A DNA stretch of 64,000 bases from Bradyrhizobium vignae (lineage in GTDB: Bacteria; Pseudomonadota; Alphaproteobacteria; Rhizobiales; Xanthobacteraceae): positions 62,001-126,000 of the forward strand of contig NZ_RDQF01000015.1 in the NCBI RefSeq assembly GCF_004114425.1, written 5' to 3'. A program made the translations under genes and the position numbers. Shown piece by piece: positions 59,656-64,000 of the stretch. The notes beneath the pieces were generated by a model. That model was given only the letters and a program-made list of their open reading frames with translations, ran no database searches and was not told where the DNA came from. Position 1 is the first letter of the stretch. Every line of letters starts with the position of its first letter.

Positions 59656-60888
59656 ATGACGTCCAGCTTCGATTTCGCGCCCCTGTTTCCCGCAGGGCTG
59701 CCGGCCCCTTCTGCGCGCTGGACGGGCCTTGCCAAATACAACTTCGTCGGCGGCAACAACGATTCCGAGCAGGTGCCGCTCGACGAGCTGATCGAGGCGA
59801 CCAACACGGTGCTGCGACGCGAGGGCCGCTCGCTCGCCACTTACGGGCTGGCGCATGGCCCGCAGGGCTACCTGCCCTTGCGCGAATTCCTGGTGACGAA
59901 GCTCGGGCGCGATGCCGGCATCAGCTGTACCGTCGACGATCTCCTGATCGTATCCGGCTCGCTCCAGGCACTCGATCTCGTCAACGCGACGCTGCTGGCG
60001 CGCGGCGATACCGTGATTTTCGAGCAGGAGAGCTATCAGGGCTCACTGACCCGCCTGGCGCGGCTCGGTGTCAAAGTGGTCGGCATTCCCCTCGACAAGG
60101 ACGGCATGCGCATGGACGTGCTGGCGACGACGCTGGCCGACCTAAGGAGCCGCGGCATCCGCCCAAAATACATCTACACCATTCCGACGGTGCAGAACCC
60201 GACCGGCAGCATCATGCCCGAGAGCCGGCGCGCCGAACTGGTGCGGCTCGCGACCGAATACGGGGTGCCCATCTTCGAGGACGATTGTTATGCCGACCTC
60301 GTCTGGTCGGGGCAGCGGCCGCCCGCCATCTACGCGATGAGCCCGAATGGCGGCGTGATCCATATCGGCTCGTTCTCCAAGTCGATCGCGCCGGCCCTGC
60401 GCGTCGGCTTCGTCGTGGCGCCCTGGGAGGTGATGTCGCGGATGCTGGCGCTGAAGACAGATGCGGGCTCCGGTGCACTGGAGCAGATGGTGCTCGCGAC
60501 CTATTGCAAGCCGCATTTCGCAAGCCATGTCCCGGCCCTGACCAAGGCGCTGCGCACCAAGCTCGACACGCTGATGGAAGCGCTCGACGAACAGTTCGGG
60601 ACGGCTGCCGAATTCGATGAGCCGAAGGGCGGCATCTTCCTCTGGGTGAAGCTACCCGATCAGGTCGATACGCTGAGACTCTATCAGGCCGCGCTCGCCG
60701 CCGGCGTCTCGATCAATCCGGGGCCGGAATGGTCGACCAGCAAGGAACATTCCAGCTCGCGGCTGCGGCTGTGCTTTGCCAGCCTCACGCATCAGCAGAT
60801 CCGCGAAGGCGTCGCGGTGCTGGCCGAAGTCTGCCGCAAGGAATTCGGCGTGCCCGCCCGGAGCGCCAATGTGGAGACGCGAGCCTGA
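59656..60888 (+). CDS. PLP-dependent aminotransferase (fold type I, LysN/MocR-like without HTH)
   Basis: 410 aa. GREEGRSLATYG-like start; here EGRSLATYGLAHGPQGYLPL is the substrate entry region. VDDLLIVSGSLQALDLVNAT is the cofactor loop and IPTVQNPTGSIMPESRRAEL the Asn-Pro site. The Lys that binds PLP is in HIGSFSKSIAPALRVGF (~residue 244). Such enzymes transaminate 2-aminoadipate or aromatic/branched amino acids. No HTH domain, so it is an enzyme. Start at the ATG behind GAGGAATGC. Convergent with an XRE gene. Confidence 0.92.
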   Translation: MTSSFDFAPLFPAGLPAPSARWTGLAKYNFVGGNNDSEQVPLDELIEATNTVLRREGRSLATYGLAHGPQGYLPLREFLVTKLGRDAGISCTVDDLLIVSGSLQALDLVNATLLARGDTVIFEQESYQGSLTRLARLGVKVVGIPLDKDGMRMDVLATTLADLRSRGIRPKYIYTIPTVQNPTGSIMPESRRAELVRLATEYGVPIFEDDCYADLVWSGQRPPAIYAMSPNGGVIHIGSFSKSIAPALRVGFVVAPWEVMSRMLALKTDAGSGALEQMVLATYCKPHFASHVPALTKALRTKLDTLMEALDEQFGTAAEFDEPKGGIFLWVKLPDQVDTLRLYQAALAAGVSINPGPEWSTSKEHSSSRLRLCFASLTHQQIREGVAVLAEVCRKEFGVPARSANVETRA

Positions 60889-60890
60889 TA

Positions 60891-61163
60891 TCAGGCCGCC
60901 TGGGGCTGGCTGCCGTGGATCGCGGAGGCCAGCCGCAGCAACAAGACGATGGAGACGTTGCCCTTACCGGCCTCGATCTGGGCGATGTAGCGCTCGGAAA
61001 TCCCGGAGCGGCGGGCAAGCTCCCGGCGCGACAGGTCGCAGCGCATGCGCGAGGACCGTAAACGATCGCCCAGCTCGGTCAGAAACGCGGCCTCGGAATA
61101 AGGCGGTACGGCGCAGCTCCCCGGCAGCACTTCGCCCGCAAAATCCATCACTTGATTCAGCAT
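60891..61163 (-). CDS. XRE family HTH protein, short; possible remnant of a BzdR-like regulator
   Basis: 90 aa from the ATG at 61163 (110 if started at 61223). The Cro/CI HTH is LGDRLRSSRMRCDLSRRELA, RRSGISERYIAQIEAGKGNV and SIVLLLRLASAI. This HTH resembles the start of BzdR/BoxR regulators, which continue with a ~180-residue shikimate-kinase-like domain; here the protein ends right after the HTH. It could be a complete small regulator or a truncated copy. Convergent with the aminotransferase gene, with a 2-nt gap. Confidence 0.65.
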   Translation of the reverse strand: MLNQVMDFAGEVLPGSCAVPPYSEAAFLTELGDRLRSSRMRCDLSRRELARRSGISERYIAQIEAGKGNVSIVLLLRLASAIHGSQPQAA

Positions 61164-61326
61164 TGGTCTATCCACGTTCGCCTTCGGGAAATGCAATCTT
61201 ACCCTCGAAACGCCCAGCTTCATTGATGCGGATCAAATTCGCGAGCGATCGGCGGCTGACGTTGGAACGGCCGCGAGCGTGATGCTACACTTTGGAATTC
61301 TTCGAGGCGGGGTCTTTCAGGACATG

Positions 61327-61776
61327 ATGCGTCGTTTTGGCTGCTGGATCGCGGCTGCGGTGCTGTGGGTCGCGTTCACCTCCCTGGCCGGCGCCGAGAC
61401 GCTGGCTGCGACCGTGGAGCAATGGGGCCTGTTCGGCTCGTGGGCGGTCGACTGCGCGGCCCAGCCCGACCGCGACAGGGGCGCGTTCCTGACTTACGAA
61501 ATCCGGAAAGACGGCCGGGTGATGTACCGCCGCGATTTCGGCGAGGCCAGGGACGAAAACGAAGTGGTGTCCGCCACAGTGAACGCCGAGGGCCTGCTCA
61601 ATGTGATGGTGTACTTCCCATCGTTGCACCAGACGCGTGAATTCGGACTCCTGTTGCAGAAGGACGGCAGCCTGCGCGCGATCTACAATCGCAGCGAGCG
61701 CGGCGAGTACACGATCAGGGACGGCAAGTACGTCACCACCGGCGCACCAACGCCGGCGCAGCAGCGCTGCGATTAG
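61327..61776 (+). CDS. Small secreted protein, possibly IalB-like
   Basis: 149 aa. Signal peptide MRRFGCWIAAAVLWVAFTSL, then AGA. The body has FGSWAVDCAAQPDRDRGAFL, YEIRKDGRVMYRRDFGE and ends PTPAQQRCD, with two cysteines that may form a disulphide. The W-x-V-x-C start is reminiscent of invasion-associated IalB proteins, but the match is weak. Envelope or periplasm. Start one codon after another ATG. Confidence 0.7.
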   Translation: MRRFGCWIAAAVLWVAFTSLAGAETLAATVEQWGLFGSWAVDCAAQPDRDRGAFLTYEIRKDGRVMYRRDFGEARDENEVVSATVNAEGLLNVMVYFPSLHQTREFGLLLQKDGSLRAIYNRSERGEYTIRDGKYVTTGAPTPAQQRCD

Positions 61777-61781
61777 CTGTC

Positions 61782-61812
61782 ATTCCCTTTCCCACAAGGG
61801 GAAGGGAGAACG
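61782..61812. repeat. Short extragenic palindrome piece
   Basis: CCCTTTCCCACAAGGGGAAGGG, an inverted half of the 15001-15138 family, in the convergent gap before the aldo/keto reductase. Confidence 0.55.
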
Positions 61813-61817
61813 CCGGC

Positions 61818-62636
61818 CTAATCCCATGCCGGCGCGAAGCCGGGATTGACGCAGCGCTTGTCCTTCGCCAGCCCAGCGATCTTCTTGCGATCGGCATCGT
61901 CGAGCGTGATCTTCAACGCATCGAGATTGGCCTGCTGGCTCTCGCGGCGCGAGGCCTTCGGGATCGCGGCAACGCCGTCCTGGTCGAGCAGCCATTTCAA
62001 CGCGACCTGCGCGGCGGTCGCGTCGTGCCTGGCGCCGATTTCGGCCAGCACCGGATCGGTCGCGAAACGTCCTTGCGCCAGCGGACAATAGGCAACCAGC
62101 GGGATCGACTTGGCCCGGAGATAGGCCAGCAGCTTCGATTGATCGAGCATGGCGTGATATTCGACCTGATTGCAGGCGATCGGTGCCTTGATCTCCTCGA
62201 CCGCGACCTTGAGCAGCGCAGTGGTGAAATTGGCAACGCCGATGGCCCGCGTGCGTCCCTCCTCCTTCAGCTTCATCAGGGTCTCGAACACCGCGCCCCA
62301 GTTCGCAGCCCCCGACGGCCAATGCACGAGATAGAGATCGACATGATCGAGCCGGAGCTTTTGCAGGCTGGCGTCGAAAGCGCGGCGGATCGCGTCCGGG
62401 GCGAGGTTCTCATGCCAGACTTTTGTGGTGACGTGCAGCTCGCCGCGCGGCACGCGGGACGATGCGATGGCAGAGCCGATCGGCTCCTCATTGGCATACA
62501 TCTCGGCCGTATCGATGTGGCGATAGCCGAGCGCAAGCGCGCTCTCGACCGCGGCGCGGCAGGCATCGCCCTGCATGCGGAAGGTGCCGAGGCCGAGCTT
62601 GGGCATGCTGATGCCCTGTGTTTTCAGATGATCCAT
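61818..62636 (-). CDS. Aldo/keto reductase
   Basis: 272 aa. LGLGTFRMQGDACRAAVESA, HIDTAEMYANEEPIGSAIAS (Asp/Tyr), TKVWHENL (Lys), LYLVHWPSGAANWG (His), CNQVEYHAMLDQSKLLAYLR and WLLDQDGVAAIPKASRRESQ (NADP site) together give the AKR (beta/alpha)8 barrel with its Asp-Tyr-Lys-His tetrad. NADPH-dependent reduction of small aldehydes or ketones, cytosolic. Similar to YqhE/DkgA-type. Confidence 0.93.
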   Translation of the reverse strand: MDHLKTQGISMPKLGLGTFRMQGDACRAAVESALALGYRHIDTAEMYANEEPIGSAIASSRVPRGELHVTTKVWHENLAPDAIRRAFDASLQKLRLDHVDLYLVHWPSGAANWGAVFETLMKLKEEGRTRAIGVANFTTALLKVAVEEIKAPIACNQVEYHAMLDQSKLLAYLRAKSIPLVAYCPLAQGRFATDPVLAEIGARHDATAAQVALKWLLDQDGVAAIPKASRRESQQANLDALKITLDDADRKKIAGLAKDKRCVNPGFAPAWD

Positions 62637-62780
62637 GAAACAGGCTCCTGGTATTTCAGCCCACCGGATGCGCGCGGCGACGCCGCGTGAGCAGACTTTT
62701 CGGTGATGGAAGAGAAGTGGCGGGAAGCCTCACCCTAGCGCGGGAGGAGCGCGGCGGCCAATCAAGATCGGGTTAACAGC

Positions 62781-64000
62781 CTACGAATGCTGCGCCACTA
62801 CGGACCGAGGCACCTGCGGCTGCGGCACGATGTCGACCGACCAGAGGTCGCGGTTGTCGACGTCCTTTAGGGTCACCCTCATCACACCGGTCGCACCATC
62901 GATGCCGACACGGCCGAAGAACTGCAGGCCGAAGCACGGGGCCAGATTGTCGCCCTGCGCGGGGTTACAGCCACGCTGGTACATCGCGACCGGGCCAAAG
63001 GTGTCGTCGAGTTCGCCAGGCCCCCAGGTGCCGGCATGCAGCGGGCCGGAGACGAATTCCCAGAATGGGTCGAAATCCTGAAATTGCGCCTTGTTCGGAT
63101 CGTAGTAGTGCGCGGCGGTGTAGTGCATGTCGGCAGTGAGCCAGACGATGTTGCGGATACCGGCGCGCTTGATGGAGGAGAGCAGATCGGCGATCTCGTG
63201 CTCGCGCCGGTCGGGCGGCCCATCGCCGAGCGCAATGGCATCCAGGCTGATCAGGCCGATCGGCAGATCGGCCGCGATCACTTTCCAGGTCGCGCGCGAG
63301 GCAGCGAGCTCGCGCTTCAGCCAGGCGAGCTGCTCGGCGCCGAGGATCCAGCCGCGGTGATCATCGCTCTTGTTCCAGCTCTCATCGCGGTAGCTGCGCA
63401 TGTCGATCATGAAGACATCCAGCAGCGGGCCGTAGGCGATCTTGCGATAGACGCGTCCTTTTCGCGCGCCGATGTCGCGGATCGGCATGAAGTCGAAAAA
63501 GGCGCGACGCGCACGCGCGACCAGGCGGGGCGTGCCGTCATTCTCATAGCCGGCCTCGTCATAACTACCGATCGGTGACCAGTCATTGGTCACCTCGTGA
63601 TCGTCCCATTGCGCGAACATCGGCACCTCCGCGTGAAAGGCGCGGAAGTGCTCGTCGAGATGGTTGTATCTGTAGTTGCCGCGGAACTGCGCCAGCGTGT
63701 GCGCGACCTCGGATTTCTCCTCGGTGACGATGTTGCGCCATGTCTCGCCGTTCGGCAGCTTTTGTTCGGCGGGAATCGCGCAATCTGCGTAGATGTGATC
63801 GCCGGAGTGAATGAAGAAATCTGGACGGTTATCGAGCATGGTCCGATAGCTGCGATAGCCCCCGCGGGAGACGTCGATGCCCCAGCCCTGCCCCGCCGTG
63901 TCGCCGGACCACAGGAACGAGATCGACTGGCCAGCTGCCGGCGCGGTACGGAAATGACCGACGCGGCTTTCGCCGGCAAGACCGGTGGCAATGTCGTCGA
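62781..64000 (-). CDS. Alkaline phosphatase D (PhoD)-family protein, partial at the right edge
   Basis: At least 406 codons on the minus strand; the N-terminus lies beyond the window. Sequence at the edge (GESRVGHFRTAPAAGQSISF) precedes the metallophosphatase core FFIHSGDHIYADCAIPAEQK (first His/Asp), FAQWDDHEVTNDWSP, and VWLTADMHYTAAHYYDPNKA (late His). PhoD phosphodiesterases use iron and calcium, are Tat-exported and release phosphate from alkyl diesters in the periplasm. The visible C-terminus ends PRSVVAQHS at 62781. Confidence 0.9.
   Translation of the reverse strand, partial: DDIATGLAGESRVGHFRTAPAAGQSISFLWSGDTAGQGWGIDVSRGGYRSYRTMLDNRPDFFIHSGDHIYADCAIPAEQKLPNGETWRNIVTEEKSEVAHTLAQFRGNYRYNHLDEHFRAFHAEVPMFAQWDDHEVTNDWSPIGSYDEAGYENDGTPRLVARARRAFFDFMPIRDIGARKGRVYRKIAYGPLLDVFMIDMRSYRDESWNKSDDHRGWILGAEQLAWLKRELAASRATWKVIAADLPIGLISLDAIALGDGPPDRREHEIADLLSSIKRAGIRNIVWLTADMHYTAAHYYDPNKAQFQDFDPFWEFVSGPLHAGTWGPGELDDTFGPVAMYQRGCNPAQGDNLAPCFGLQFFGRVGIDGATGVMRVTLKDVDNRDLWSVDIVPQPQVPRSVVAQHS

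Overview
The window reads as chromosome of a Bradyrhizobium-type alphaproteobacterium. The signs are high GC with strong third-position bias, protein families typical of that genus, an HDAC - xseB - dxs - tlyA - RNA methyltransferase gene run, and several families of short extragenic palindromes (GTCATTCCGG...CCGGAATGAC and AGCATGATC...GATCATGCT types). Taxon is inferred from recognition only; no database was searched. Coding density is about 85-90%, and most genes are ordinary metabolism, envelope and regulation.

Layout. 1-6200: a mixed block with a partial NmrA-like reductase, a membrane protein, an AraC regulator with a short-chain dehydrogenase, two small ORFs behind duplicated leader DNA, an NDH-2-like flavoprotein and a metallo-beta-lactamase-fold gene that loses its C-terminus near 6200. 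6200-10490: a decayed plasmid- or ICE-like island. It holds a 234-aa putative ribbon-helix-helix protein bracketed by paired 12-bp AGGACTAGTC repeats, a 12-unit 8-bp tandem array, a parA/small-partner pair, a relaxase-like N-terminal stub behind an inverted repeat, and a tyrosine integrase that has lost its catalytic domain and whose middle appears inverted relative to its own N-terminus. It ends beside tRNA-Gln(TTG). 10800-23200: acyl-CoA dehydrogenase, MFS, enoyl-CoA hydratase, 5'-nucleotidase, HDAC, xseB, dxs, tlyA and a TRAM/RlmD-like methyltransferase.

23270-29200: a five-gene minus-strand operon (HMG-CoA-lyase-like, CaiB/BaiF CoA-transferase, and a THI5/SsuA-type ABC importer) opposite a GntR regulator, with an AT-rich palindrome between them. 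It is probably an uptake-plus-CoA-catabolism unit for an unidentified organic acid. 29200-33100: two gene remnants, a secreted glycine-rich protein, a nucleotidyltransferase, a protein made of two tandem repeats and a DUF1194 VWA-like protein. 33380-35960: a fluoride-response operon, with a fluoride (crcB) riboswitch and terminator, then an MFS transporter, two adjacent crcB genes and a DUF190 gene. 36000-49400: clpS, an adenylate-cyclase-domain protein, a TetR-controlled NTF2-like/membrane pair, aroC, a histidine phosphatase, fabI, an ECF sigma/anti-sigma pair, a CbpA-like DnaJ, pdxH, corA and an L,D-transpeptidase.

49500-64000: extensin-family protein, acyl-CoA ligase, DUF1499, MBL hydrolase, glutaryl-CoA-dehydrogenase-like gene, ribB with a degenerate RibA half, a CPA2 K+/H+ antiporter, DUF3124, a PLP aminotransferase, a truncated XRE regulator, a small secreted protein, an aldo/keto reductase and a PhoD-like phosphatase that runs off the right edge. 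The points most worth a second look are the island at 6200-10490 (CTAG palindromes, tandem array, inverted integrase), the fluoride operon led by an MFS gene, the CoA-catabolism operon, the duplicated leader/small-ORF cassette at 3230-4005, and a perfectly conserved 104-bp composite palindrome present in two opposite-facing copies.
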